A DNA stretch of 45,477 nt. It comes from Rhizobium sp. S152 (GTDB taxonomy: Bacteria > Pseudomonadota > Alphaproteobacteria > Rhizobiales > Rhizobiaceae). The notes under the pieces are model-generated. The model ran no database searches. It saw only the letters and a list, made by a program, of their open reading frames with translations, and was not told the DNA's origin. The translations under genes and the position numbers were made by a program. Below are positions 16,397 through 24,666 of this stretch, in pieces. Each line of letters starts with the position of its first letter. The stretch's first letter is position 1. Location of the stretch: contig NZ_JAUDRZ010000012.1 in NCBI RefSeq assembly GCF_030380735.1, positions 1 to 45,477 of the forward strand, in the 5' to 3' direction.

Positions 16397-18058
16397 ATGC
16401 CGAAGGCCAATCCACGTCATCCGAAATTTCCCATTCCCGGCGGACCGGAGCTGCGCGCCAAGGGCTGGCGGCAGGAAGCGTTGCTGCGGTTGCTCGAAAA
16501 CGTGCTCTCCGTGGGCGAGGATCCCGACAATCTCATCGTCTATGCCGCGCTTGGCAAGGCGGCGCGGAACTGGGCGGCGCACAAGGGCATCGTCAAGGCG
16601 CTGACCGAGATGGAGGAGGACCAGACGCTGCTGATCCAATCTGGCAAGCCGATCGGGCTGGTGAAGACGCACGCCAAGGCGCCGCTCGTCATCATGGCGA
16701 ACTGCAATATCGTCGGGCAATGGGCAAAGGCCGAGGTGTTCTACGAACTGCAGCGCAAGGAGTTGATCTGCTGGGGCGGGCTGACGGCCGGCGCCTGGCA
16801 GTATATCGGCAGCCAGGGTGTGATCCAGGGCACATACGAGATCTTCATGCGGATCGCCGAACGACGTTTCGGCGGCGATCTCCTCGGGCGCTTCGTGCTG
16901 ACGGCCGGGCTTGGCGGCATGGGCGGGGCACAGCCGCTGGCGGGGCGCATGGCGGGAGCCGCGATCCTCTGCGTCGACATCGACGCCGAACGGGCGAGGA
17001 AGCGTCAGGCGATCGGCTATCTTCAGGAGATCGCGCCCGATCTCGACACGGCGCTTGAGATGATCGATGCGGCGGTGAAGGAGAAGCGGGCGCTGTCGGT
17101 CGGCCTTGTCGGCAACGCGGCGGAAATCTATCCCGAGATCGCGCGGCGCGGCATCGTGCCCGATATCGTCACCGACCAGACCTCGGCGCATGATCTCGTC
17201 TACGGCTATGTGCCGAAGGGCATGAGCCTAGAGCAGGTGAAGGCGCTGCGCGACGACGGCCAGGGCCAGCTGATGGCGGCGAGCCGCGCCTCGATCGTCC
17301 AGCACGTGACCGCCATGCTCGACTTCCAGAAAAAGGGCTCCGAGGTCTTCGACAACGGAAACCTGATCCGCACGCAGGCGAAGGAGGGCGGCGTCCAGAA
17401 CGCCTTCGACATTCCGATCTTCACCGAGGCCTATCTGCGGCCGCTATTCGCCCGCGCCATCGGCCCCTTCCGCTGGATGGCGCTCTCTGGCGACGAGAGC
17501 GATATCGCCCGCATCGACGACCTGCTGCTTGAGATGTTTCCCGACAACAAGATCATCACCAACTGGATCCGGCTGGCGCGCGAGCATGTGCCCTTCGAGG
17601 GGCTGCCGGCGCGCATCGCCTGGCTCGGGCATGGCGAGCGCACGGATCTGGCGCGGCGCGTCAACGAGCTCGTGGCAAGCGGCGAGCTCAAGGGCCCGGT
17701 CGCCTTCTCGCGCGACCACCTCGACGCCGGCGCCATGGCGCATCCCAACATCATGACCGAGCGGATGAAGGACGGCTCGGACGCCATCGCCGACTGGCCG
17801 CTGATCGATGCGATGATGCTCTGCTCATCAATGGCCGATCTCGTGGTCGTTCACTCCGGCGGCGGCGGCTATGCCGGCTACATGACGAGCTGCGGCGTGA
17901 CCGTGGTCGCCGACGGCACCGACGATGCCGACGAACGGCTGAACCACGCGCTGACCAACGACACCGCGCTCGGCGTCATGCGCTACGCCGACGCCGGCTA
18001 CGAGGAGGCGCTGGACGAGGTGACGAAGAAGGACGTGCCGTATATACGGCTGGGGTGA
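16397..18058 (+). CDS. Urocanase-family protein; predicted thiourocanate or S-methyl-thiourocanate hydratase
   Basis: 553 residues, the usual urocanase length. Family marks: LLIQSGKPIGL (78-88), ANCNIV (101-106), QGTYEIF (144-150), the NAD-binding loop GLGGMGGAQP (171-180), TDQTSAHD (259-266), RDHLDAGA (439-446) and DGSDAIADWP (459-468). It departs from HutU at key points: the segment ARIAWLG has Ala408 where canonical urocanases have the active-site Cys of ARICWVG, and HSGGGGYAGYM (486-496) replaces HHGGGVGMGFS. Such changes fit a different substrate, as in the thiourocanate hydratases. GAGGAA lies 8 bases before the ATG. No hutI or hutG is nearby. The assignment to the sulfur substrate is by pathway context. 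Confidence 0.8.
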   Translation: MPKANPRHPKFPIPGGPELRAKGWRQEALLRLLENVLSVGEDPDNLIVYAALGKAARNWAAHKGIVKALTEMEEDQTLLIQSGKPIGLVKTHAKAPLVIMANCNIVGQWAKAEVFYELQRKELICWGGLTAGAWQYIGSQGVIQGTYEIFMRIAERRFGGDLLGRFVLTAGLGGMGGAQPLAGRMAGAAILCVDIDAERARKRQAIGYLQEIAPDLDTALEMIDAAVKEKRALSVGLVGNAAEIYPEIARRGIVPDIVTDQTSAHDLVYGYVPKGMSLEQVKALRDDGQGQLMAASRASIVQHVTAMLDFQKKGSEVFDNGNLIRTQAKEGGVQNAFDIPIFTEAYLRPLFARAIGPFRWMALSGDESDIARIDDLLLEMFPDNKIITNWIRLAREHVPFEGLPARIAWLGHGERTDLARRVNELVASGELKGPVAFSRDHLDAGAMAHPNIMTERMKDGSDAIADWPLIDAMMLCSSMADLVVVHSGGGGYAGYMTSCGVTVVADGTDDADERLNHALTNDTALGVMRYADAGYEEALDEVTKKDVPYIRLG

Positions 18059-18082
18059 GCGGGCAGGCCGCGACATCGGCGG

Positions 18083-18469
18083 CTAGAGCTGCGCCTCGAT
18101 GGCGGCCTTGTCGATGACCGACCATACGGCGATGATCCTACCTTCGGCAAACTCGTAGAAGACGTTCTCGGTGAAGGCGACGCGCCTGCCGTTGACCGGA
18201 AAACCGAAGAGCTGGCCTTTGGGCGTGCAATCGAAAAGCAGGCGGCTACCCAATCTCGGGCCATCGGCCACGATGAAATCGATGGTGAAGGACAGACCCG
18301 GGATCGCCTCGAAATCTCGAACGAGCATGTCGCGATAGCCCGATAGCCCGACACGCTGACCATTGTAGCTGACGTTGTCATCGACGAAGCGGCCAAGGCT
18401 CGGCCAGTCCTGCTTGTTCAGGCAGTCGATATAGCCTCGGTAGATCTCGGCGAGTGTGGATGTCGACAT
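18083..18469 (-). CDS. SnoaL-like / NTF2-fold protein
   Basis: 128 residues from ATG 18469. The pattern STLAEIYRGYIDCLNKQDW near the N-terminus and the C-terminal FYEFAEGRIIAVWSVID are typical of SnoaL-like polyketide cyclase/ester cyclase domains, an alpha+beta barrel used for small-molecule binding or catalysis. The longer frame to 18661 lacks any domain in the added part and is not used. It is convergent with the urocanase homologue (24 bp apart), so it is not part of that operon. Its substrate cannot be told. Confidence 0.7.
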   Translation of the reverse strand: MSTSTLAEIYRGYIDCLNKQDWPSLGRFVDDNVSYNGQRVGLSGYRDMLVRDFEAIPGLSFTIDFIVADGPRLGSRLLFDCTPKGQLFGFPVNGRRVAFTENVFYEFAEGRIIAVWSVIDKAAIEAQL

Positions 18470-18675
18470 GGCTGCCCGGTGCGTTGAAGGGATTGCAGGA
18501 TTATCTAGCGAGCCCCGACGCGGCGGCAAGCCGGGCGCCCTGCCCTCTTGTTCGCGCTTCAGCATGGCCGATGAAACCGCGCCATGACATGGCGCAGCCG
18601 GATGGGTCCTGAACCTCTCATATCTGATAGATATCGAATCACGGTCGATACCGACCGTCACCGAATGGACCCCTC

Positions 18676-19554
18676 ATGCAGCCTCGCACCTACGGCATGC
18701 TTCTCGTCTTCATCGCGACGATCATCTGGAGCACTGCGGGGCTCTTCGTGCGCGGGCTGGATCTCGATATCTGGACCGTGCTCGGCTGGCGCTCGCTGTT
18801 CGGCGGGCTGACGCTTGCGATCATCGTTTTCGCCAAGCAGCGGATCAGCGCCGTGCCCGGCCGGGTGCCGTTCTATTTCTATCCGCTGTTCGGGCTGATG
18901 GCGGCGATATCGATGTATGGCTATGTCGGCGCGCTGAAGCTGACGACGGTGGCGAATGTTCTGGCGATCTATGCCACCGTTCCCTTCGTCGCCGCGGGAA
19001 TCTCCTATGTGTGGCTGAAGGAGGCGATCAGCCAGCGGGTGCTGATCGCCAGCCTGATCGCCTTTGTCGGCGTCCTGATCGTCGCCGGCTTCGGGGCGCG
19101 ACCGGAGGACGTGGCAGGCAATGCGCTGGCTTTCCTGATGACGGTGACGTTCAGCGTTCTGCTGGTGGCGGCGCGGCGTTATCCGGCGCTGCGGCTGGCA
19201 CCCGTCAATGCGCTGGGCGCCGGCTTCTGCGTGCTGCTCTGTCTGCCCTTGATGTCGCACACGCTGCCGAGCCTCTCCGAAATCCTGATCCTTGCCGCCT
19301 TCGGTTCCACCACCTCGGGGATCGCCTATCTGCTGTTCATGACCGGCGGCCGCTACATTCCCTCTGGCGAAGCCGGACTGATCGGCCTGCTCGACGTCGT
19401 GCTCGGGCCGCTGTGGGTGTGGCTTGCCTTCTCCGAAACGCCGAGCACCGCGACCATTGCGGGCGCGGCGATCATTCTCGTGGCGGTGGCCTGGTATCTA
19501 TGGAGCGGCCTGCGCGGGCCGAGGGAACCTCGGCGTACGCTGAAGAGCGTCTAG
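18676..19554 (+). CDS. DMT-superfamily (EamA) transporter
   Basis: 292 residues with about ten hydrophobic segments in two EamA repeats; the start LLVFIATIIWSTAGLFVRGL is typical of the family. The second repeat ends FSETPSTATIAGAAIILVAV, the usual last two helices. It follows the SnoaL gene divergently (206 bp between starts) and converges on the MFS gene, ending 1 bp from its stop. It is the closest transporter on the plus strand to the catabolic operon, but nothing in the sequence ties it to that pathway. Confidence 0.85.
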   Translation: MQPRTYGMLLVFIATIIWSTAGLFVRGLDLDIWTVLGWRSLFGGLTLAIIVFAKQRISAVPGRVPFYFYPLFGLMAAISMYGYVGALKLTTVANVLAIYATVPFVAAGISYVWLKEAISQRVLIASLIAFVGVLIVAGFGARPEDVAGNALAFLMTVTFSVLLVAARRYPALRLAPVNALGAGFCVLLCLPLMSHTLPSLSEILILAAFGSTTSGIAYLLFMTGGRYIPSGEAGLIGLLDVVLGPLWVWLAFSETPSTATIAGAAIILVAVAWYLWSGLRGPREPRRTLKSV

Positions 19555-19555
19555 C

Positions 19556-20854
19556 CTAGCGCCGCGACAGCCTTGCCGCGGCCAGCGCCGCGACCATGCC
19601 GACCGCCAAGAGTGTCAGCGTGAAGATAACGACCGCGTTCCAGCCATCGGCGCCCCAGAAATAGCCGCCGACGGAACCGGCGACGCTGGAGCCGATGTAA
19701 TAGGACAAGAGATAGAGCGACGAGGCGTGGCCCTTGGTGCCCTTGGCCAGCCGGCCGACCAGCGCGCTGGCCACGGAGTGGGCGACGAAGAAGCCCGAGG
19801 TCAGGAGCACGATGCCCAAAATGATGAGCGGCAGCGAGGCGGAGAGCGTCAGCGCCACGCCGATCGCCGACAGCGCGATGCCGGCAGGGAGCACGACGAA
19901 GTGGCCGAAGCGGTCTCCGAGCAGGCCGGCGATCCAGGATGCGGCGATGCCGAAGATGTAGACCGTGAAGATCAGGCCGAGCTCGGTCTGGTTCAGATTA
20001 TACGGGGCCTCGACGAGGCGGAAGCCGATATAGTTATAGACCGTGACGAATGTGCCCATGGCGAGGAAGCCGATGGCGAACAGGAAGGGCAGCGCCGGGC
20101 TCCTGATATGGCCGGCCCAGGCGCCGAGGTGGAAACGGGCGTTGAAGCCCTTGCGCGGCGTGAAATTGCGCGAGGCGGGCAACAGCAGGAAGAAGCCGAT
20201 GGCAGCCGCAAGGCCGATTGCGCCCAGCGTGCCGAGCGCGATGCGCCAGGAGAAGAATTCGGCCAGCGTGCCGGTGACGACGCGCCCGGCCATGCCGCCG
20301 AAGGCATTGCCGGCGATATAGAGACCCATGGCCGCGCCGAGACCACGCGGGTCCATCTCTTCCGACAAGTAGGCCATGGCGACGGCGGGAACGCCGCCGA
20401 GCAGCAGACCCTCAAGCGCGCGAATGACCAGGAGCGCATGCCAGCTTGGGACCAGCGCGCAGGCGATCGTGCACAAGGCCGCGCCCAGCAGCGAGGCGAA
20501 CATAAGGCTACGGCGGCGGAAGCTTTCGGAGACGGCGGCGGCGCAGAAGATGGCGAAGGCGAGGAGGCCCGTCGACAGTGACAGGGAGAGTGAGCTTGCC
20601 GCAGGACTGATGCCGAAATCGCTGGCGAAGATGGGCATCAGCGGCTGGACGCAATAGAGCAGCGAAAAGGTGGCGAAGCCCGAGAGGAACAGCGCGATGC
20701 TGGCGCGCCTGTAGGCCAGAGTGCCGCGCAGGAGGAACTGCTTTTCCTGCGCTTCGCTTCCCTGCTGCTGGGGGGCGACATTCTCGATGACGGTGAGATG
20801 GGGACGGGAGGGAATTTCCGACGGGATGGACTGCTTGTCTGCGGCGCGTGGCAT
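19556..20854 (-). CDS. MFS transporter (YnfM/AraJ-like drug:H+ antiporter family)
   Basis: 432 residues from ATG 20854; a longer frame reaches TTG 20890, but GAAAGG stands 10 bases before the ATG. About 12 membrane segments follow a ~50-residue polar N-terminus. The segment GFATFSLLYCVQPLMPIFA resembles YnfM-type exporters. It is divergent from the LysR-family gene at 20950, with about 95 bp between starts, an arrangement typical of a regulated efflux pump. The substrate is unknown. Confidence 0.83.
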   Translation of the reverse strand: MPRAADKQSIPSEIPSRPHLTVIENVAPQQQGSEAQEKQFLLRGTLAYRRASIALFLSGFATFSLLYCVQPLMPIFASDFGISPAASSLSLSLSTGLLAFAIFCAAAVSESFRRRSLMFASLLGAALCTIACALVPSWHALLVIRALEGLLLGGVPAVAMAYLSEEMDPRGLGAAMGLYIAGNAFGGMAGRVVTGTLAEFFSWRIALGTLGAIGLAAAIGFFLLLPASRNFTPRKGFNARFHLGAWAGHIRSPALPFLFAIGFLAMGTFVTVYNYIGFRLVEAPYNLNQTELGLIFTVYIFGIAASWIAGLLGDRFGHFVVLPAGIALSAIGVALTLSASLPLIILGIVLLTSGFFVAHSVASALVGRLAKGTKGHASSLYLLSYYIGSSVAGSVGGYFWGADGWNAVVIFTLTLLAVGMVAALAAARLSRR

Positions 20855-20949
20855 TGGGGACCAACCTTTCACGCCCTTTGATCTAGCCAAGTCATCGTTA
20901 TTTGTCCAATATATGAAACTGGCATTCTTGATAGGTTTAGGAGATACCG

Positions 20950-21822
20950 ATGGAGCTTCGCCATATCCGCTATTTCCTTGCCGTGGCCGAGGAACGGAAT
21001 TTCACCCGCGCCGCCGCCAAGCTCGGCATCGGCCAGCCACCGCTCAGCCAGCAGATCCGCGACCTCGAAAACGAGATCGGCGCGGCGCTGTTTCACCGCG
21101 TGCCGCATGGCGCGGAGCTGACGGAAGCGGGATCGGCGTTTCTGCCTGAGGCGCAGGCGGCGATTGCCTCCGCCGAGAAGGCGAAGCTTGCCGCCCAGCG
21201 CGCGACGCGCGGCGAGACCGGGCGGCTGGCGCTCGGCTTCACCGCGTCGTCCGCCTTCAACACCGCCGTCAGCGGCACGATCCGCCGGTTTCGCGGGCAA
21301 TGGCCGGATGTGAGCCTGTCGCTTACCGAGATGAACAGCAACGGGCTGATGGAAAAACTGCTGCGGCAGGAAATCGACGCCGCCTTCATCCGGCCCGGCC
21401 TTGAAGACCCCAAAGACGTCCATCTCAAGCGCCTTCCGGACGAGCCGATGCTGATCGCGCTGCCAGCGCATCATCCATTGGCGGCGCGGGAGACCGTGCC
21501 GCTCTTGGCGCTTGCCGGTGAACCCTTCATCCTCTTTCCGCGCACGGTTGGTCTCAGCCTCTATGACGATATCCTGCGCGGTTGCCGGGATGCGGGGTTC
21601 GAACTCGTCGTGACGCAGGAGGCGCCGCAAATTCCTTCCGTCATCAACCTCGTCGCCGCTGATCTCGGCGTGTCGATCGTGCCCGCCTCGCTGGCGCATC
21701 TGAAGCTCGACGGCGCCGTCTACCGGCCGATCGAGGGACCGCCGCTGGTGGCGCGGCTGGCGCTGGCGATGCTGAAGGCGCAACGGTCGCGGGTGGTCGG
21801 CAATCTGATGAGCCTGATCTGA
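20950..21822 (+). CDS. LysR-family regulator (CatM/BenM/AlsR-like branch)
   Basis: 290 residues. The winged helix at the N-terminus reads LRHIRYFLAVAEERNFTRAA, then KLGIGQPPLSQQIRDLE, typical of the BenM/AlsR branch; the effector-binding domain covers about residues 90-290. GGAGAT precedes the ATG. It is divergent from the MFS transporter at 19556-20854 and probably controls it. The 3' end converges on the next LysR gene, 4 bp away. Confidence 0.88.
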   Translation: MELRHIRYFLAVAEERNFTRAAAKLGIGQPPLSQQIRDLENEIGAALFHRVPHGAELTEAGSAFLPEAQAAIASAEKAKLAAQRATRGETGRLALGFTASSAFNTAVSGTIRRFRGQWPDVSLSLTEMNSNGLMEKLLRQEIDAAFIRPGLEDPKDVHLKRLPDEPMLIALPAHHPLAARETVPLLALAGEPFILFPRTVGLSLYDDILRGCRDAGFELVVTQEAPQIPSVINLVAADLGVSIVPASLAHLKLDGAVYRPIEGPPLVARLALAMLKAQRSRVVGNLMSLI

Positions 21823-21826
21823 GAAT

Positions 21827-22732
21827 TCACCCGGCCGGATCCCAGTAGGGCGGATCGCCGAAGGTCTTGCGCAGATGATCGGCGACGGCGCGCAGCTTGG
21901 CCGATGGATTGCGGCCCTCGGGATGGGCCATGTAGATGAACTCGGCTTCCGGCCTGTAGCCGACGTCGATCTCGGTGAGCAGCCCGTCGCGGATCGCCGG
22001 ACCGGCGATGAAGGTGGGCAGCAGTGCAATGCCGAGACCGGCAACCGCCGCGTCGCGGATCATGTCTCCATTGTTCACACCCAGCGCCTGGCTGGCGCGC
22101 ACGACGATGGCGCCATCGGGCGTCTGGAACCGCCAGTCGGAAACGCCGCGATTGGTGTAGAAAATACCCTTGTGGCGATCGAGATCACCGAGCGTTTTCG
22201 GCGTGCCGTGTCGCTCGAGATAGCCGGGGGCGGCGACGAGAAGGCGGCGGCTGTGGCTGAGCTTCCAGACGACCAAACGGGAATCGACGATCGGCCCGTG
22301 GCGAACGACGGCGTCATACCCTTCCGAGGCGACGTCGACGCGGCGATCGTCGATATCGAGCACCAGTTCGATCTCGGGATGTTCGGCCAGGAAGGGATAG
22401 AGCGCCGGGCCGAGATGCATGCGGCCGAAGGTGACGGGTGCGGCGATCCTGAGCGGGCCCGACAGCGTGCCGCGCCGCTCGGCCATTTCGGCCGCGGCCT
22501 CCCCGATCTCCTGGACGATGCGCGAGGCGCGCTCCAGAAAGGCGGCGCCGTCTTCCGTCAGCGTCAGCTTGCGGGTGGTGCGATGCAGGAGCACGCCGCC
22601 CAGCGAACGCTCCAGCTCGGCCAATCGCTCACTGACCACGGATTTCGACAGGCGAAGCCGTCGCGCCGCCTCGCTGACCGAGCCTGACTCCACCACCGAC
22701 ACGAATGCCGTTATTCCCTCGATCCTGATCAT
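21827..22732 (-). CDS. LysR-family regulator (CrgA-like branch)
   Basis: 301 residues; the N-terminal helix-turn-helix reads GITAFVSVVESGSVSEAARR, then LSKSVVSERLAELERSLG, characteristic of the CrgA-type branch that often controls oxidoreductase genes. It is divergent from the SDR gene at 22857, and the inverted repeat TTCGG-N5-CCGAA (22735-22749) lies just upstream of its start, a plausible site for control of itself and of the SDR genes. The effector is unknown. Confidence 0.87.
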   Translation of the reverse strand: MIRIEGITAFVSVVESGSVSEAARRLRLSKSVVSERLAELERSLGGVLLHRTTRKLTLTEDGAAFLERASRIVQEIGEAAAEMAERRGTLSGPLRIAAPVTFGRMHLGPALYPFLAEHPEIELVLDIDDRRVDVASEGYDAVVRHGPIVDSRLVVWKLSHSRRLLVAAPGYLERHGTPKTLGDLDRHKGIFYTNRGVSDWRFQTPDGAIVVRASQALGVNNGDMIRDAAVAGLGIALLPTFIAGPAIRDGLLTEIDVGYRPEAEFIYMAHPEGRNPSAKLRAVADHLRKTFGDPPYWDPAG

Positions 22733-22734
22733 CG

Positions 22735-22749
22735 TTCGGCATTTCCGAA
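22735..22749. promoter_or_regulatory. Candidate LysR operator between LysR and SDR genes
   Basis: Perfect inverted repeat TTCGG-CATTT-CCGAA, matching the T-N11-A layout of LysR sites. It begins 3 bp from the start codon of the LysR gene, in the 124-bp space shared with the divergent SDR gene. The role is inferred from position and symmetry. Confidence 0.45.
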
Positions 22750-22856
22750 TTCGAGTTCCGTTATCTGGAGACTAATCCGAACGAAAGGAAAATGCCATCT
22801 TCCACTCATCGAACGGGGCGGCAAACGCTGCCCCACCCCAAAAAGGAGATGGAAGA

Positions 22857-23621
22857 ATGAACCGCTTGAATGGAAAAGTCGCCATCGTCACCGGCGCCAG
22901 CGCCGGCATCGGCCGCGCAACAGCCAAGCTCTTTGCATCAGAAGGCGCCAAGGTCGTGGTCGGCGCCCGCCGCCAGGCCGAGCTCGACAGCCTGGTCGAG
23001 GAAATCAAGGCTGCCGGTGGAGACGCGGTTGCCGTAGCCGGCGACGTACGCTCGGAAGACTATCACAAGGCGCTGGTCGCCACATCAGTCGAACGCTACG
23101 GCAAGCTCGACATCGCCTTCAACAATGCCGGCATCCTCGGCGAGGCCGGCCCGAGCACCGGCGTTTCCGAAGCCGGATTCACCGAAGCCGTGACCATCAA
23201 CCTGACGGCCTCCTTCCTTGCCGCCAAGCACCAGATCGGCCAGATGGAACAGAACGGCGGCGGCTCGGTGATCTTCACCTCGACCTTCGTCGGCTACAGC
23301 TTCGCCTTCCCGGGTGTGGCAGCCTATGCCGCCAGCAAGGCAGGGCTGATTGGCCTAACGCAGGCGCTGGCCGCCGAATACGGCCCGCAGAATATCCGCG
23401 TCAACGCGGTCCTGCCGGGCGCCGTCGACACCGACATGTACCGCGAAATGAACGATACGCCGGACAAGCAGGGCTTCATCACCAACCTGCATGCGCTGAA
23501 GCGCGTGGCAACGCCGGATGAACTGGCCCGCTCGGTGCTCTACCTCGCCTCCGACGATTCCAGCTTCGTGACCGGCACGGCCTCATTGGTCGATGGCGGT
23601 GCCTCGATCACCCGGACCTGA
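22857..23621 (+). CDS. Short-chain dehydrogenase/reductase (SDR)
   Basis: 254 residues, classical SDR. The cofactor motif VTGASAGIGRA (TGxxxGIG) is near residue 12-19, NNAGI near 89, and the catalytic Tyr-x-x-x-Lys is YAASK near 157, with Ser ~15 residues earlier in IFTSTFVG. The start of the substrate/cofactor loop GAVDTDM follows. GGAGATGG stands before the ATG. It is divergent from a CrgA-type LysR gene and followed by a second SDR gene after 128 bp, suggesting co-control. The substrate is unknown. Confidence 0.9.
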   Translation: MNRLNGKVAIVTGASAGIGRATAKLFASEGAKVVVGARRQAELDSLVEEIKAAGGDAVAVAGDVRSEDYHKALVATSVERYGKLDIAFNNAGILGEAGPSTGVSEAGFTEAVTINLTASFLAAKHQIGQMEQNGGGSVIFTSTFVGYSFAFPGVAAYAASKAGLIGLTQALAAEYGPQNIRVNAVLPGAVDTDMYREMNDTPDKQGFITNLHALKRVATPDELARSVLYLASDDSSFVTGTASLVDGGASITRT

Positions 23622-23749
23622 TCCCATACCTGCTCGATCACCTTCGCCTTTCGGAGGGGGTGATCGCAACAGCACGGCAAGGCATTCTGCCGACGCCCCC
23701 CCAACAACACATCATGGGCAAGCAACCCGCCCTACAAGGACACACATCC

Positions 23750-24499
23750 ATGTCACGCCTTCAGAACAAGACTGCCCTCATCACTGGCGGCACCAGCGGC
23801 ATCGGCCTCGAAACCGCCCGCCAGTTCATCGCCGAAGGCGCCCGCGTCGCCATCACAGGCAGCAGCGCCAACAGTGTCGCCGCCGCCCGCGCCGAACTCG
23901 GCGACAAGGCCCTCGTCATCCAGGCCGATGCCGGCAATGTCGCCGGGCAGCAGGTCGTCGCAGAAGCCATAAAAGATGCCTTCGGCCATCTCGACATTCT
24001 CTTCGTCAATGCCGGCGTGGCGGAATTCGGCCCGCTCGAACAATGGAGCGAAGCCGCCTTCGACAAGTCGATCGCGATCAACGTCAAGGGCCCGTTCTTC
24101 CTGATCCAGGCGCTGCTGCCGATCTTCTCCAAGCAGGCCGCGATCGTGCTCAACACCTCGATCAACGCGCATATCGGCATGCCGAACTCCAGCGTCTATT
24201 CGCTGACCAAGGGCGCGCTCTTGACGCTCGCCAAGACGCTGTCTGGCGAACTGATCGGCCGCGGCATCCGCGTCAACGCCGTCAGCCCCGGGCCGATCGC
24301 CACGCCGCTCTACAGCAAGCTCGGCGCATCGGAAGCGGATTCGAAGGCGATGGCCGAACACATCCAGTCGCAGATCCCGGTCGGCCGGTTCGGCGACGCC
24401 GCCGAGGTCGCCAAGACCGTCATCTTCCTCGCCTCGGACGAGGCGGCTTACATTGTCGGCAGCGAGCTGGTGATCGATGGCGGGATGAGCAATCTCTGA
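23750..24499 (+). CDS. Short-chain dehydrogenase/reductase (SDR)
   Basis: 249 residues from ATG 23750. The cofactor motif ALITGGTSGIGLETARQF (TGGTSGIG) begins at residue 9; NAGVAEFG near 86; the active-site Ser in NTSINAHIG near 137 and Tyr-x-x-x-Lys as YSLTK near 150. An upstream in-frame ATG at 23660 would add 30 residues without family similarity; AAGGA before 23750 supports the shorter form. It follows the first SDR gene in the same direction, and a strong hairpin (24516-24548) follows it. Confidence 0.9.
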   Translation: MSRLQNKTALITGGTSGIGLETARQFIAEGARVAITGSSANSVAAARAELGDKALVIQADAGNVAGQQVVAEAIKDAFGHLDILFVNAGVAEFGPLEQWSEAAFDKSIAINVKGPFFLIQALLPIFSKQAAIVLNTSINAHIGMPNSSVYSLTKGALLTLAKTLSGELIGRGIRVNAVSPGPIATPLYSKLGASEADSKAMAEHIQSQIPVGRFGDAAEVAKTVIFLASDEAAYIVGSELVIDGGMSNL

Positions 24500-24515
24500 A
24501 GAAAGCAGAGTATTA

Positions 24516-24548
24516 TGTGCGGCGACGGCTTCATGCCTTCGCCGCACA
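24516..24548 (+). terminator. Hairpin after the SDR genes
   Basis: Perfect 10-bp stem TGTGCGGCGA (24516-24525) / TCGCCGCACA (24539-24548) with a 13-nt loop, 17 bp past the SDR stop codon. There is no T-run after it, so it may stabilise the 3' end rather than act as an intrinsic terminator. Confidence 0.5.
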
Positions 24549-24666
24549 GTCGCGTCGGAAGCGGGGTGGCCAAACCTCAGGGGCGCGCTATATGGATGAG
24601 CCGATTGCTTATTATTCGCCAAAGGCTTAGGGTCTTTCTCGGTCATTTACACGACGGACAGGCGTC

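Noticed and set aside
10843..18058. Ordinary histidine utilisation (hut) operon
   Set aside because: hutI and hutG are missing, the lyase lacks the MIO triad, the urocanase homologue lacks the usual Cys, and a desulfurase, hydantoinase and carbamoylase are present that histidine breakdown does not need.
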